A stretch of 64,000 bases of DNA, from NCBI RefSeq assembly GCF_004664715.2, contig NC_051075.1, positions 29,470,504 to 29,534,503 of the forward strand, given 5' to 3'. The position numbers were made by a program, and so were the translations under genes. A model generated the notes under the pieces. The model did no database searches. It worked only from the letters and a program-made list of their open reading frames with translations, and had not been told where the DNA came from. How positions within the stretch are numbered: the first letter of the stretch is position 1; each line of letters begins with the position of its first letter. This document shows positions 1 to 11,764 of the stretch, piece by piece. This DNA is from Peromyscus leucopus. Lineage: Eukaryota; Chordata; Mammalia; Rodentia; Cricetidae.

Positions 1-282
1 GATCATAGGTGATAATAGCAAGCAAGGTTTGAACAGGGATAAGCAATCACTTCCTGTTGAATGTCTTGAAACAAAGGAAGTCCAAACCTATGTGATGGCA
101 TAACCTGAGGAGTTCAAACCAAGGTAAATGAAGGCAAATGGGAGAATTTAGTGTAAAGGGCTACATGAAGGCAACACATGTAACTAAACAGCGTTTCCTA
201 GTCTACTAATATACCTCCAGATATCCATAGCTTAGTCATGACAATTGTTATAAAGCAGTATGCATTGTAAGAACTTATGCAG

Positions 283-420
283 CAAATGAGATGGCTCAGT
301 GGATAAAACCTTGGCTACACAAAATGATAATGGGATGGCAAGAAGAGGACTGGACCAAATAGATTTGTCTTCTAGCCTCCGAAGGCCAAACACTATAATT
401 ATAATAAATAAGCATGTCCC
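283..420 (+). repeat. Degenerate tRNA-derived SINE (B2/B3-like)
   Basis: The stretch starts with gagatggctcagtggataaa, which resembles the A-box end of B2/B3 SINEs, and a later piece matches the usual middle only loosely. It is heavily diverged and has no clear tail or target duplication. An ID-type element is an alternative. Confidence 0.4.
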
Positions 421-483
421 TAAAGTTATGCCATTTAATGCGAAACTGACAACTGATCACTGGTATTTAATTTTTTTTTAACA

Positions 484-606
484 AAAGGCAGATGTGGTGG
501 CACATGCCCGAAATCCCAGCACTCAGGAGGCTGAGGCAAAAGAACTGTGAGTTCAAAGACAGATAGTCAAGGTTACCTGCTTGGATTACATAGCAAAATT
601 CTATCG
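484..606 (+). repeat. Diverged B1 SINE
   Basis: The sequence runs through the B1 landmarks in order: ggtggcacatgcccgaaatc, cagcactcaggaggctgagg, gtgagttcaaag, and the tail-proximal gcaaaattctatc. B1 is a 7SL RNA-derived SINE copied by LINE-1 machinery. Many substitutions point to an old copy. Confidence 0.8.
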
Positions 607-1653
607 AATATAAATTAGGCTATCTAAGAAGGTATTATCAGAAGAATTTTCAGGTTAAAATGGATGAAAAGAAAAAAAAATTTGATAATTATACTCCAAA
701 TAAAAATTTTAAAGGAGAGGATTAGTGAAATTATAAATCCTTTGTGTGAATTGCAAAATAAAATGACATGAAAGAAGATAAGATTGGCTTTCTTGTTTCT
801 CTGTTTTCTCACTATGGTTTAGAAAGAAGCCTTCCTCAAGTTACAGTTTAAGACAGTGGTACAGAGTAATTGAGAATTCAATCACTGTTTAAACAGAATA
901 TTGCTGTAACCTAGTACTGGTTATACATGCAGTAGCTCAGAGTTACCTCAATACAATGTGAGTCTCTAAGAAGACTTTGTGGAGCCTGTGTCGAATCATG
1001 CTGTGATTATTCTACCCAGATTGAAAAAGACAGGGAGGAGAAAGCTATTTTTATATTACTTGATATATTCTATTTTTGCTGGTAACCTTCCTGCTCAATG
1101 TTTTTCTTCTCTGAAGAATCATCTAGAATAGATAATAAATGATGATATCAATTACAGAACATCCTCCTTGCTCATAGGTATGAGCAGTGTGTTGTTAGTT
1201 TTAGTTAAATAATAGCAACAATATTTCCTTAACAGAATTAACTGCAGAAAAACAAGCAATGACTTAAGTTTCAATGCACATTAATAAAAAAAAGATTATG
1301 AACATAACATTTAAGGCTACCCTTAAAAGGAACAATATTCTAAAGTGTGCTTATCTAGTAAAACATATGAATTCTGCACTATATTAAAGTAGGAGACATT
1401 ATTTCAAAATTTGGATGTCTGAATTTCAAGACAATGTACCTCAAAATATTTTATATGAACAGGTCTAGGAATCATTTCCGTCTTGATGGTTTGGGAACTT
1501 GTTAATATATAATTCAACACATTATATTACACCAAATATTGCTAAACCACACTATATCATTCTCTTCAAAGGCCGCCACCAACTGCCTTCCAATGAAGAA
1601 TGTAGAGCTGGATTCTTACCAAAATTTGTTAATAAGTATAGAATTCTTTTACT
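607..1653. other. No gene or repeat recognised
   Basis: A/T-rich DNA with many stops in all frames. No SINE, LINE or LTR landmark could be read, so it is probably unique intergenic or intronic sequence or repeats too old to recognise by eye. Confidence 0.5.
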
Positions 1654-1671
1654 AAAAAAATAACAAGACGG

Positions 1672-2637
1672 TATATAGGAGGGCTACTGATTTTTTTGAG
1701 TTGATCTTGTATCCTGCTATGTTGCTGATAAGCTTTGTCAGTTCCTGGGTGGAATCTTTGGGGTCACTCAAGTATACTATCATGTCATCTGCAAATAGGG
1801 AAAGCTTGACTTCTTCCTTTCCAATTTGTATCCCCTTAATCTCCTTATGTTGTCTTATTGCTCTGGCTAGAACTTCAAGTACTATATTAAATAAGTATGG
1901 GGAGAGTGGACAGCCTTGCCTCGTTCCTGATTTTAGTGGAATTGCTTTGAGTTTCTCTCCATTTAATTTGATGTTGGCTGTTGGCTTGCTGTAAATTGCC
2001 TTTATTATGTTTAGGTATGTTCCCTGTATTCCTGATCGCTCCAAGACTTTTATCATGAAGGGGTGTTGGATTTTGTCAAATGCCTTTTTTCTGCATCTAG
2101 TGAGATGATCATGTGGTTTTTTTCTTTGAGTTTGTTTATATGGTGTATTACATTGACGGACTTTCGTATGTTGAACCACCCTTGCATCCCTGGGATGAAG
2201 CCTACTTGATCATGGTGGATAATTGTTCTGATGTGTTCTTGGAGTCTGTTTGCCAGTATTTTATTGAGTATTTTTGCATCAATGTTCATGAGGGAGATCG
2301 GTCTGTAGTTCTCTTTCTTTGTTGCATCCTTGTTCGGTTTAGGAATCAGGGTAATTGTAGCCTCATAGAAGGAGTTTGGTAATGTTCCTTCTGTTTCTAT
2401 TATGTGGAACAATTTAGAGAGTATTGGTATTAACTCTTCTTTGAAGATCTGGTAGAATTCTGCGCTGAAACCATCTGATCCTGGGCTTTTTTTGGTTGGG
2501 AGACTTTTAATGACTGTTTCTATTTCCTTAGGGGTTATTGGATTATTTAAATAGTTTATCTGGTCTTGATTTAACTTAGGTATATGGTACCTATCCAGAA
2601 AAATGTCCATTTCTTTTAGGTTTTCCAGTTGAGGAAT
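1672..2637 (-). pseudogene. LINE-1 ORF2 reverse-transcriptase fragment
   Basis: The minus strand encodes part of the LINE-1 ORF2 reverse transcriptase, from a region just before the fingers (NPITPKEIE, then [14 protein letters not shown]) through [10 protein letters not shown] to the palm. The catalytic FADD box is intact at 1784-1795. A two-base insertion near 2085-2090, just after ISLDAE, shifts the frame, so the fragment is read in two frames. The endonuclease domain, the C-terminal part of ORF2 and all of ORF1 are absent. It cannot make an active protein. It is the flipped half of the twin-primed insertion around it. Confidence 0.95.
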
Positions 2638-2639
2638 TG

Positions 2640-3161
2640 GATGCAAACATCCATGGCTAGGCCCCGGGTGGAGCGATGGGAGTCTAATTAGTGAGAAAGA
2701 GGAGGGTTTATGTGAGCGAGAATTGTTGAAACCAAGGTTGGATAAAGCACAGGGACAAATAACCAAATGAATGGAAACACATGAACTATGAACCAAAGGC
2801 TGAGGGGCCCCCAACTGGATCAGGCCCTCTGAATAGGTGAGACAGTCGATTGGCTTGATCTGTTTGAGAGGCATCTAGGCAGTGGTACCAGGTCCTGGGC
2901 TCGTTGCATGAGTTAGCTGTTTGAAACCTGGGACTTATGCAGGGACGCTTGGCTCAATCTGGGAGGAGGGGACTGGACCTGCCTGGACTGAGTCTATCAG
3001 GTTGATCCCAGTCCTCGGGGGAGACCTTGATCTGGAGGAGGTGGGAATGGGGGGTGTCCTGGGGGGAAGGGGAGGGGGACAGGATGGGAGAGAACAAGGG
3101 AATCTGTGGCTATTTTGTAGAACTGAATAGTATTGTAAAATAAAAAATAAAATAAAATATA
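2640..3161 (+). repeat. LINE-1 3' UTR and A tail (young cricetid-type subfamily)
   Basis: This LINE-1 3' UTR contains the blocks tgatctgtttgagaggcatc, gaaacctgggacttatgcag, a G-rich stretch around 3045-3085 and a terminal agaactgaatagtattgtaa before the A tail. The same tail type recurs at 3790-3937 and 17014-17359, so one LINE-1 subfamily made all three copies. The G-rich tract is typical of rodent LINE-1 3' UTRs. Confidence 0.9.
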
Positions 3162-3384
3162 AAAAAAATAACAAGACGGAACTTTCCATAATTCTACCTC
3201 AATACCGTTCTAAACCAACATAAAGATAAACACACAACTGTTAAATAACGTATGATCTCTTATGAAATATGAGTGCAATTAAAATATAAAACTGATATAA
3301 GGCAAGACAATCAAGGCACTGGTTCTTTTTATTTCCTGATAGAGTTTGTAGCAACAATGGCAGATATTTATTATTAAAACCCAC

Positions 3385-3588
3385 GTGAATCCTCTGTTTT
3401 TTTTTTTTTTCTTTGTTTTGTTTTGTTTTGTTTTTTGAGACAGGGTTTCTCTGTGTAGTTTTGGTGCCTGTCCTGGATCTCACTCTGTAGATGAGGCTGG
3501 CCTCAAACTCACAGAGATCAACCTGGCTTTGCCTTCCAAGTGCTGGTATTAAAGGTGTGTGCCACCACTGCCCGGCAGTGAATCTTCT
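3385..3588 (-). repeat. B1 SINE with target-site duplication
   Basis: In plus orientation it reads as a B1 in reverse: a T-rich tail (3397-3436), gagacagggtttctctgtgt, then ctggcctcaaactcacagag, and ending ccaccactgcccggc at 3576. The flanks gtgaatcctct (3385-3395) and gtgaatcttct (3578-3588) match at 10 of 11 bases and are the target duplication. The inner block tttggtgcctgtcctggatc is a B1 variant common in cricetids. The (TTTTG)n tail is a typical decayed A tail. Confidence 0.95.
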
Positions 3589-3789
3589 TAATATTAGTTA
3601 TATATACCAGAATCTGCATTACATTTTAGTTCCATGTAATAATACTGTGGTATGCTTGATTACTTTTTATATATGCCACTTAACTACAAACTCAAACACA
3701 GATACAGTTTTTCAAAATCCCTACATGTAGTAATTCTAGCTGCTGCTTTGTTTGTTAAATATGTATTAATGCATATTTATGGCAGGGAT

Positions 3790-3937
3790 CAAATACTGAT
3801 CTGGAGGCGGTGGGATTGGGTGGTGGGCTGGGGGGAAGCGGAGGGGGGCAGGAAGGGAGAGAACAAGGGAATCTGTGGCTATTATGTAGAACTGAATAGT
3901 ATTGTAAAATAAAATAAAATAAAAAAATAAAAAAAGG
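3790..3937 (+). mobile_element. 5'-truncated LINE-1 3' end
   Basis: Only the last part of the 3' UTR is present: ctgatctggaggcggtggga, the G-rich tract, gaacaagggaatctgtggct and the AATAAA-rich A tail. It is the same subfamily as 2640-3161. I could not identify a clean target duplication. Confidence 0.85.
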
Positions 3938-4859
3938 ACATACAGGCCAGGGAATATCTACAACAGAAAAAAATCAGGTAAATTCTAAAGGATATCATCA
4001 AATAACTAAAAATATGCATGGTTAAAACCAAAAAAAAAATACTGAGTAAAGTAGATGATGGTTCTGTCTGTGATGGGAAGGTCAGGTGACAATTTTCTCT
4101 TTTATAATTTTGAAACTTTTTTTCCTTTGTATGTAACATGCAAACTTGTTTATTTAATAATTAATAATAATAAAAAGTTCATGTGTATTTTCATACATAG
4201 GATTATATATTAAATAAAAGTGTTTATCTCTCAGTAACAAAGAAAGGCTAATATACATTATATATTTACATGCCAACTATAATGTCAAAGATATTTACAA
4301 ATGCACTCTTTGTAAAAATTTCTCAATCCTGCAAAAACACAAAGCCCATGCCTTGGTCCTCAAAAGAATTACCAAGATCTTAAAATGCCAACAGGATTCA
4401 TTCTTTCAAGTTTTTTCTCTATTTAGAGATTTGATTAGGGTAGGTGCTGGAGGAGAATGGCCTGTAAAATCTGAACACTGAAAGTATTCTAGGATTTAAT
4501 CATGTTTTTGACCTCCATAATAAAATATGTTTTATGCTGAACTCTTAGCTCACATCTTCATGTTCTCAGAGAAAGAAGTAGGAAGGTTTTTATCTGTAAA
4601 CTTGGCTTTAGCAGTATTTACCATTCAGATGGAAGAGGAGACCATTACACTAAAACACAAACACTTAAAAAATTTATTGTAATGCAATAAATTAAACTAT
4701 GTATTCAAATTAATTTATATTTATAAAGCAACCAAATGAAGAAAAAAAAAAGCCCTACAAGTGACCAATCTTGAAAACTGATTAAAATAATAAACATTGA
4801 CAGATTTTTTTTTAAAAAAATGTGGATGCAACTGAACAAGTAAGCTATTTATTTATTCA
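3938..4859. other. No gene recognised; A/T-rich DNA
   Basis: There are several short A runs but no readable SINE or LINE landmark and no sustained coding frame. Confidence 0.5.
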
Positions 4860-4871
4860 TATCTATCTATC

Positions 4872-4928
<57 letters not shown>

Positions 4929-4929
4929 A
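4860..4929. repeat. (ATCT)n tetranucleotide microsatellite
   Basis: About 17 nearly perfect ATCT units with one early interruption (ctctatctat). It directly abuts a minus-strand B1, so it may have grown from the tail of that SINE. The length and purity suggest it is polymorphic. Confidence 0.98.
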
Positions 4930-5077
4930 TTTGAGACAGGGTCTCAGTATGTAGCCCTGGCTAGCCTGAAATTCAGTTTTTAGAACTGGCTGATCCAAAA
5001 CCACAGAGAGTCTCCTGTCTCTGCCTCTGCTTCCTTAGTCCTGGGATTACAGATGTGCACATTCACACCTAGAACAG
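4930..5077 (-). repeat. Diverged B1 SINE
   Basis: Reverse-oriented B1 landmarks: ttgagacagggtctcagtat, gtagccctggctagcctgaa, ccacagagagtctcctgtct and tcctgggattacagatgtgc. The internal order is kept but divergence is high. Its tail end meets the ATCT array. Confidence 0.8.
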
Positions 5078-5244
5078 CTGAAGCCAAGATTTTTTTCATA
5101 TTAAACTTTTTACATAATAAATGAAAAACATCGCTACAACTATATGCACTCCTACAATGAAAATTTTTAAGTTTTATCTTTTAAAATATACTTCTAAATA
5201 AGAATTATCATTTCCAAAAACTTTCACACTTAATATGTATATTT

Positions 5245-5325
5245 ATTGGTGGCACCCATGATTGAACTCCAGTCTTCATACATGCAAGAGAATCATGTGC
5301 CAATGAGAGATTTTCTCAGTCCTTT
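5245..5325 (-). repeat. Old tRNA-derived SINE fragment (ID/B4-like)
   Basis: Read in reverse, ggcacccatgattgaactcc and catgcaagagaatcatgtgc resemble the B-box and A-box halves of ID-type SINEs. It is very diverged and the family call is tentative. Confidence 0.4.
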
Positions 5326-5369
5326 CATAGAAGAACTAGAAATAATGTATCCTTCACATTTATGTCATA

Positions 5370-5590
5370 GTTCTTAACTGAGATATAATTCCCATTGCTA
5401 TATACTTCAACCTGTAAAATGTACCATTTCTTGGTGTTCAAGAAAACCACAAAGCTGTGAAACCATCACTACCAGTTAATTCCAGAAAGTTCTGTTTTTT
5501 TTCTAAAAGAATCTGCATACCAAAAAAAGAAGAATCTGCATACCTATCTGCTATTAGTCCCTATTCCCATTCCACAGAAAGTTAATTTTT
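5370..5590. repeat. Ancient interspersed repeat (L1M-like)
   Basis: The run aactgagatataattcccat, gtgaaaccatcactaccagt, taattccagaaagttctg resembles a well-known mammal-wide LINE-1 3' region, recognised from memory. A short direct repeat, agaatctgcatacc, occurs twice near 5508-5545 with an A-rich spacer. This may be slippage or a small insertion. Confidence 0.45.
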
Positions 5591-5693
5591 AGAAAAATAA
5601 ATAGCAGTGAAAAGGAAACAAAGGCAACGAAGATCTATAAAATGTTTTAAAATTCTCAAGCTAATTTAATTTTTATTAATTAAATGTGCTTGC

Positions 5694-5707
5694 GGGGGGG
5701 GGGGGGG
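5694..5707. repeat. G14 homopolymer
   Basis: Fourteen consecutive G residues lie directly 5' of a B2-like SINE. Such runs are prone to slippage and sequencing error, so the exact length is uncertain. Confidence 0.9.
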
Positions 5708-5708
5708 T

Positions 5709-5905
5709 GCTGCTGAAGAGATTGTTTAGTGGTTAAGTGCACATCCTGATCTTGAAGAGGACCAGAATTTGATTCCCACCGCACATGCAGGTAGCTTAGA
5801 GTTACATGTAACTTCAGCTCAAGGCATTTTATGCATAGAAACTGTACTCATGTCCATGCTCACACACATTCATACACAATTAAAAGATAAAATCATAAAA
5901 TGTTA
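5709..5905 (+). repeat. B2/B3 SINE
   Basis: The tRNA-like head (gaagagattgtttagtggtt), the B-box-like ccagaatttgattcccaccg and the 3' block catgctcacacacattcata followed by an A-rich tail are in B2/B3 order. Moderately diverged. Confidence 0.75.
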
Positions 5906-6119
5906 AAAAAGTGCTATTTGACAGTTTCACAAATACATAATTAATAATGATAACTGTCAACATCTGCTCTCTCCCATCTTGGCTTATCTGCATCCCAAAT
6001 CTCATTCTTGCTTTGTTTCATGTTGTGAACCACTGAGTTTAACTTGGCCAATTCTTTCTGTTGGACAGTGAGTTTGAAGCTCATTAGAACCTGGGTTCAG
6101 TAGTGAACAGCTAAAGACA

Positions 6120-6480
6120 ATGACTGGTTACACTTGGAGAATTTATCAGTAGCCAATACTGCAGTGGGGGAGGTAGGACCCCATGAGCTCCTACCCCTCC
6201 CATGACTGATTGTGGACAGGACCAGTCTTGTGTGGGCTCAGTGTAGGTAACCACAACTGTTGTTAGTTAATGACGGTGTCTTTCTCAGCCACTTTCCCTC
6301 TCTTCTGTCACTTACATACTTCCAGCTCCCTCATTTGCAGTTTTTCATCAGCTTTAGGGGTGGTGGTTTATATGGATGTCTTGTTCAGAGCTGTGCCTTT
6401 AACTTCACTTGCTCTCAGCATCTTGGGCAACCATGAGTCTGTACATCACCCCAGGGACATTGCAAAAAGAGCAGGTAAGA
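6120..6480 (-). repeat. Old Lx-type LINE-1 3' UTR fragment (antisense)
   Basis: Blocks such as gaggtaggaccccatgagct, gtgtaggtaaccacaactgt and gcaaccatgagtctgtacat resemble, in reverse, the 3' UTR of old rodent Lx LINE-1s. Assignment is by memory of the mouse repeat; boundaries are approximate. Confidence 0.5.
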
Positions 6481-7828
6481 GTAGTTTTTGTCTGGTCTAG
6501 TCCAAGTGACCCAGGGGAGTGACTGTGGTGTCCAAAGGACATGTCTCAGATAATCAAGTTTGGTCCTCTGAAGAATTATCAGTTCTTCTTCCATTTGCTG
6601 AGTGTTATTGTTTTTTATCAGATCCTTACTTATCAACATCTCCGAATTTGATTCTAACAGTTATATAACATCATATTCATTAAATCCTAATTTTAGAAAT
6701 GAAATTTCAATTTCACTTTACTCTAAATATATATTGTATTTTCAGTGACAAATGGGTGGAAATAAAAGCATCTGTGCATCAATTTATGTCCCATTACCTA
6801 CACTGATATTTAAGTGGAGATATGCTAGTCAAGTGAACTTTCTAAGTGACTAACTCAATATTAAACTTGTTTGTAGTGACAGTTTTGCTACTTAGCTAAT
6901 CTTCTAATTTCAAAAACTTGACTAGAGAATATAAGGTTGAGACCTATGTCCCTGGAAATTTCATAAAAGTATGTCCTCTTGTGGGAGAAACAGCGAAATG
7001 TACTTGGTTTCTATTTATACAACTGATCATAAAGAATACTATATATTAGAAATTAATTTTATTACAAATAGAAACAACGTTTTTCTCAGTGTTATCATTT
7101 GATGTTTTTACTGAAAAGTCATCTGTAAATTGCTCAGTTAATTTTTTCTGGTTTCCTTTTCCTCACTGCTCATGTAACATTTGGCTCAAATTCTTGACAG
7201 AAACTGCTCTGTAAGGGTTACGGCTTTCTGCAATATCAGCTCTTAGTTCCTGTATTGACTGAAATGTCAAGTTTCTTTTCTCCTTATAAAATCCTATATG
7301 CTCCTCAGGAAGCCGTTTGTCAGAGAAGACAGAGGAGAAAAGTCATCTCTCCAACCTGGATCTCTTCTTAGGTCATCACATTTTGTATCTTTTACAAATT
7401 GATACAATCACTTAATACATGTTTATTTGGAACATTTACCCACATCATACACAGTGTTAGGATCTGAAGTTACAGCAGCAAATATGCTTGTTGTGTTTGT
7501 TAGGAGGAAAAATTAGTAGGGGAAAGATTCTTAAAATATGATGAATTATTAATTACAAATGTTGTGTCTGGCTCTGAACATTTTAGAACTATTATGATAT
7601 TATAGGAGAGATAGGTGCTCTTCCCAGTGTGGGTTAGGATTCCGCACATAAGGCTTCTTCTGGGTCTCTGCCACTCTGTTCTCTGTGGTTTAGAGATAGT
7701 ACATGTTAGATTAGAGCTTGTGTGAGGCTGCTGTTTTGACTTGTGAATTTTCATTAAATGTGTGAGCTACTGCAATTCAGTTGTGAAGCTAGACTCTTCA
7801 TCTCACCTCCCCCACACTACACACATGC
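6481..7828. other. No gene or repeat recognised
   Basis: A/T-rich DNA. No repeat landmarks or sustained coding frame could be read. Confidence 0.5.
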
Positions 7829-7899
7829 AGAGAGAGAGAGAGAGAAAGAGGGGGGGGAGGGAGGGAGGGAGGGAGGGAGGGAGGGAGGGAGGGGAGAGA
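7829..7899. repeat. Purine microsatellite (GA)n-(GGGA)n
   Basis: A GA run passes into a G8 run and then about ten GGGA units. The whole tract is nearly pure purine on the plus strand and could form non-B structures (triplex or G-rich folds). Confidence 0.97.
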
Positions 7900-9899
7900 T
7901 AGAGGTTTCAGGATGTTAAAGATGCTGTGTGTCTACTAATTTGTAGAAGCAACTTTCTGCAGTTCCTCATTAGGTGTGGGTTTTTCCTCTGTTCATTCTG
8001 TTTACATAATATAGGCTGTTGGGCCTCAAGTGCAAAGATGAAAATATATTTGAATGATACTCCCCATTACAATCTATTCAAAACAGAGCCTGGGGTTTTA
8101 CTCAACAATCAGCTTCATGCTCACTTATTTGTGGCTATGCTTCCATGCTGCTTTATGGCCGTGGAAGAGTTTCATATAGCTCATTTATAAAATAATTCCA
8201 TTGTTTTCCTTCTGTTCACTTTCTCACATATTCAAAGGTCTTTAGAGCTTATTTAGATTGAAAAACACCCACCATTTTATACTCTGAATAGGATTTACTA
8301 ATTGAACAGTGTGGTTAACACCATCTTGTTCAAGCATCACTGAATTATCTGAGGGTGTCTAAACATTCTGAGCTAGTACATTTTTGAGTGTCTCAGCTTT
8401 TCCTTTCCCCTTTCCTAAAGTTCTACCTTTGTTTCATCTCCTCAATTTTATTCAACAGGATTTGTAAGCATCTCCTTTTGAATATGGCTTCTCTGACATT
8501 TTTAGATGAGGTTACTGCCCTACATTTTTATTCCTACACTCAAAACATGTGCATGGGTAAACACTGGGGGAAAGAAGGCAAGGTTCTCATGTTGAACATT
8601 CATTTTCACGGCATTTTGTTGGGTAATATTATGTTTGTCTTGGAAAACACATCTTATTGTGTGGTGGTCATTTTGCATCAGTGAATTCTACCATCAGTGT
8701 CACATGACTGATTATACTGACCCAGTGTGTCTTTTTCTCCATGTGTATTTGATCTTAGATTAGTTTTAAATGTTATTGAAATGGATCCATTAGTTACCAT
8801 GCTTAGAACATTAATACTAGGTATTAATGGCATAAAACTGGCAATGTTTTTTTTTTAATTTCTCTTGAAGTCTGTTAAAATTGAGTACAATATTTACTTG
8901 AAATGACTATTTGAAGAATTTTTGAATGCATAACTAGAAAGGGACTATATGCACATTAGAGAATAGTTAAGAAAAAAAACCTTCCGAATTAAATCCACTT
9001 CAAACAACTCCACCCACTGTCCTTAAGACCTCTCCAAATTCAACATGGCAGTTTGTCCAGTGCACAGTTGAGAGCAATTCCATGATATTTTTCTTGTGTC
9101 CTCTTTATAATTTTCCTTGGGCTTTTTCCTTCCTGAAACTGCAGCTCCTATATAACTTCTTGTTCAAATTTGGCTAGTCCTTCTGAACCCATCAGAGAAG
9201 AAGTGTTTGTGAGAACTCTCTCATGATTTATCTGTTCAACAAATATTTGTCTGTCTGGCATGAATCAAGGCTGCTGCTGCTCTATTCTGTTGTTTTTATT
9301 TTTATGAAAAAGGGACAGACAATAACCAGTGAGTAGGTAATAATAAGACAATGTGGAAATTATGCAAATTGACCTATAGAGTATTTGGAGAGGGAGGACT
9401 GAGACTTTTTCAAGGTTGATCAGGAACACATCATGTTACAGGATGGGGCATTTGTTTTTGAAGAAATAGGTTGAAAGAGTAAATCTTGAGATTAAGCAGG
9501 AGAGGAAATTAAGGGAAGAACCCTTGGGCACACTAGCTGCATATGTTTACAAAATAGCCAAGTATCATGTGGCTGAAGAAGTGGAGGAAGCCATGGGTGC
9601 CTGTCTGTGGTTGCTGGTTTTCAGGGTTGTAGAGATCTAATGGAAGGGAGGTCTGAGCAGTCATAAGCTGAGATGGCATGTGTTACAGAGAGCTGTCATA
9701 GAAACCAGTAGAAAGTACAATTTCTAGTGATAGAGACTGCTAGTGTGTGGGATCAGGAGTCTGCTATAGACTATGGCAAAAGTCAGGGATAATCTTGTGA
9801 AATACGGAAAGTTACTTTGTTTTCTAAAGGAAAACAAGAAGTCACTTTTCAAAAGCAGTGTTGTTAGAATTTTAGATGTAAAATTACCATAACTTAAAA
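7900..9899. other. About 2 kb with no recognised feature
   Basis: Possible frames of 87 and 98 codons occur (7927-8190 and 8388-8684), but neither resembles a known protein. Both lie in A/T-rich sequence without splice or promoter context. Confidence 0.5.
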
Positions 9900-9904
9900 A
9901 ATGT

Positions 9905-10017
9905 TTTATGTATTATTTGAGAATCTCATAACAGCATTTTTATCATATATTTGTATGCCGTCCCCATCTCATCTCAGATCTTTGCCCAACTCCCTATCCA
10001 TGCAACTTCGTGTTTGT

Positions 10018-10097
<80 letters not shown>

Positions 10098-10620
10098 CTG
10101 TCTGTCTTGAGTGTGGCACCTTTATTTGATTGTGGTATATATACTATGTGTCACTTCTTCGAAGAAACGGACATTCTCTCTCCTAGCACAGTGGCACTCC
10201 TATGCTAATAGCTCCTCATTTAGAGGGTGGGGCTTCATGTCCACCTCCTTTCTTCCGTGCTGGGCTTTTGTCTGGTTTGAGTTTATGTAGGTCTTGTGCA
10301 TGTTGTCACAATCTCTGTGAGTTTCTACATGCTACTTTGTGTCTGGAAAGCACAGCTTCCTTTAAGTCATTCACCATCACCTCTGGTTCTTAAACTCTTT
10401 CTGCCACCCTCCCCTCTGTAGCTCTGCAGCATAGATCCCCTCACATTGAAGGAGGTGATGTGGTATAGACATCCCATTTAGGGCTCAGCATGCCCATCTT
10501 CATCTTCTCCTCAACTCAGCCTGTTATGGATGTCTTTGTTAATTGCCAACCTCTGCAAGAAGCGGCTTTCTTCTGAAACAGAGCTACCTTTCCATGTTGA
10601 TTAGCCTCCCTAAACCTCAT
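9905..10620 (-). mobile_element. Lx-type LINE-1 3' UTR, minus strand
   Basis: In plus orientation the sequence is the reverse of an old rodent LINE-1 3' UTR. The polyadenylated end lies at the left (tttgagaatctcataacagc). It then runs through atagctcctcatttagaggg, cttgtgcatgttgtcacaat, catttagggctcagcatgcc and atgtctttgttaattgccaa. A long TC microsatellite sits inside it (10020-10108). No ORF2 sequence remains, so the copy is 5' truncated. A related 3' end in sense orientation lies at 45640-45965. Confidence 0.8.
10020..10108. repeat. (TC)n microsatellite
   Basis: A nearly pure TC run of about 75 bases, then a short degenerate part. It lies inside an Lx 3' UTR and gives a spurious Leu-Ser repeat reading frame. 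Confidence 0.98.
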
Positions 10621-11764
10621 AACAGCCCTTTGACAAGAGGCTGCATTACAAGAAAATATATATTTTTCTATCCCTCATACTCTCAGCCAATGAAAAATAA
10701 GTGGTCAGAAATAAGCTCATTAGAATGTTAATAGTGGCAGAGTGATGAACAGATTTGGATATGTTAATTTATCTCATACTGATTCTCTATTTTTGTTAAA
10801 ATCCTAATAGATACATGAAAATTTATATTACTGTCATATTATAATGAGAATTAATTAAAAAGTAATGAGTTTCAACTCTGTTTCCTTATTTTTACTACTT
10901 CATAATTTGCAAGAATGGGATTTACAGTCAGATTTATTTTAAAATTATTTTAACCTGAGCAAATAATTTAGTCTCCCTGAATCTGTGTCTTCATCAGTAA
11001 ACTAAAATCTCTAGAATTTGGGAATTTGTGTATACAAATGGCTTATAAGAATAACATAAGCAAGACCCCAAATAATCTATCATAAAATGATACCTTTATT
11101 ACTTCCACACTGAGTTGTTATTCATATTAAATTACTTAAGGCTAGTCACATGCTATAACTCAGATATAAATAAATATTACTACTAAAAATAAACTTACAA
11201 AGTTTTCCTAATACCATAATTTCTTTATTGTACAACATCCTGCCCTGATTTCAGGCTTTTGGCCTGTTTGGGGGACTAGTTAGCTTTCTCCTATATTTAA
11301 TTATTACATATTCATATATTTTTACTCATTTTTAAATGTCATATCTGGAAACATTGAGCAGATTTGAACAAATATGAGCATCAATCCAAGCCCACTTTTA
11401 AATACTGCTTTAATCTATGTATTGGCTGCTTATTAAAAATGTTTTGCTAAGGTCAATTGCAAACAGATTTAACGTTGATGCCTCTACTGTCCAAACACAT
11501 GCTTACAATCTGATTCAATTCTATAAAAATCATTGAAAATATTGTATCATATGTGACAATGTCATATTTGGTAAGTATTCCTTTATTCAGCTAATTTTCT
11601 TGTAAGAAGGGATGAAAATATTCTAATAATTGTAAATTGCTATCTTCTGAAGTTAAAAATTAAAAAAAAATCATAAAACTTCACCAGAATGGGCCCCACC
11701 CACTAAACTGGACTGTACATCTGGTCTGTATGAACCATTAGTGATCTAAGCTTTGGTAAAATCT
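10621..11764. other. No gene or repeat recognised
   Basis: A/T-rich DNA without recognisable repeats or a coding frame. Confidence 0.5.

Larger units (their letters stand above)
1654..3179 (+). mobile_element. 5'-inverted (twin-primed) LINE-1 insertion with 18-bp target duplication
   Basis: An 18-base direct repeat, aaaaaaataacaagacgg, flanks the element at 1654-1671 and 3162-3179. Between them lie two LINE-1 parts in opposite orientation. From 1672 to about 2637 is ORF2 reverse-transcriptase sequence on the minus strand. From about 2640 to 3161 is the LINE-1 3' UTR on the plus strand, ending in an AATAAA-rich A tail. This is the signature of twin priming during target-primed reverse transcription: the 3' segment lies in the insertion orientation and the 5' segment is flipped. 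The A-rich start of the duplication fits the T-rich nick preference of LINE-1 endonuclease. The perfect duplication suggests a fairly young insertion. Confidence 0.93.

Noticed and set aside
4860..4929. A CRISPR-like or satellite array
   Set aside because: Units are 4 bp with no spacers: a simple microsatellite.
9901..10208. Leu-Ser repeat protein
   Set aside because: A translation of the TC microsatellite.
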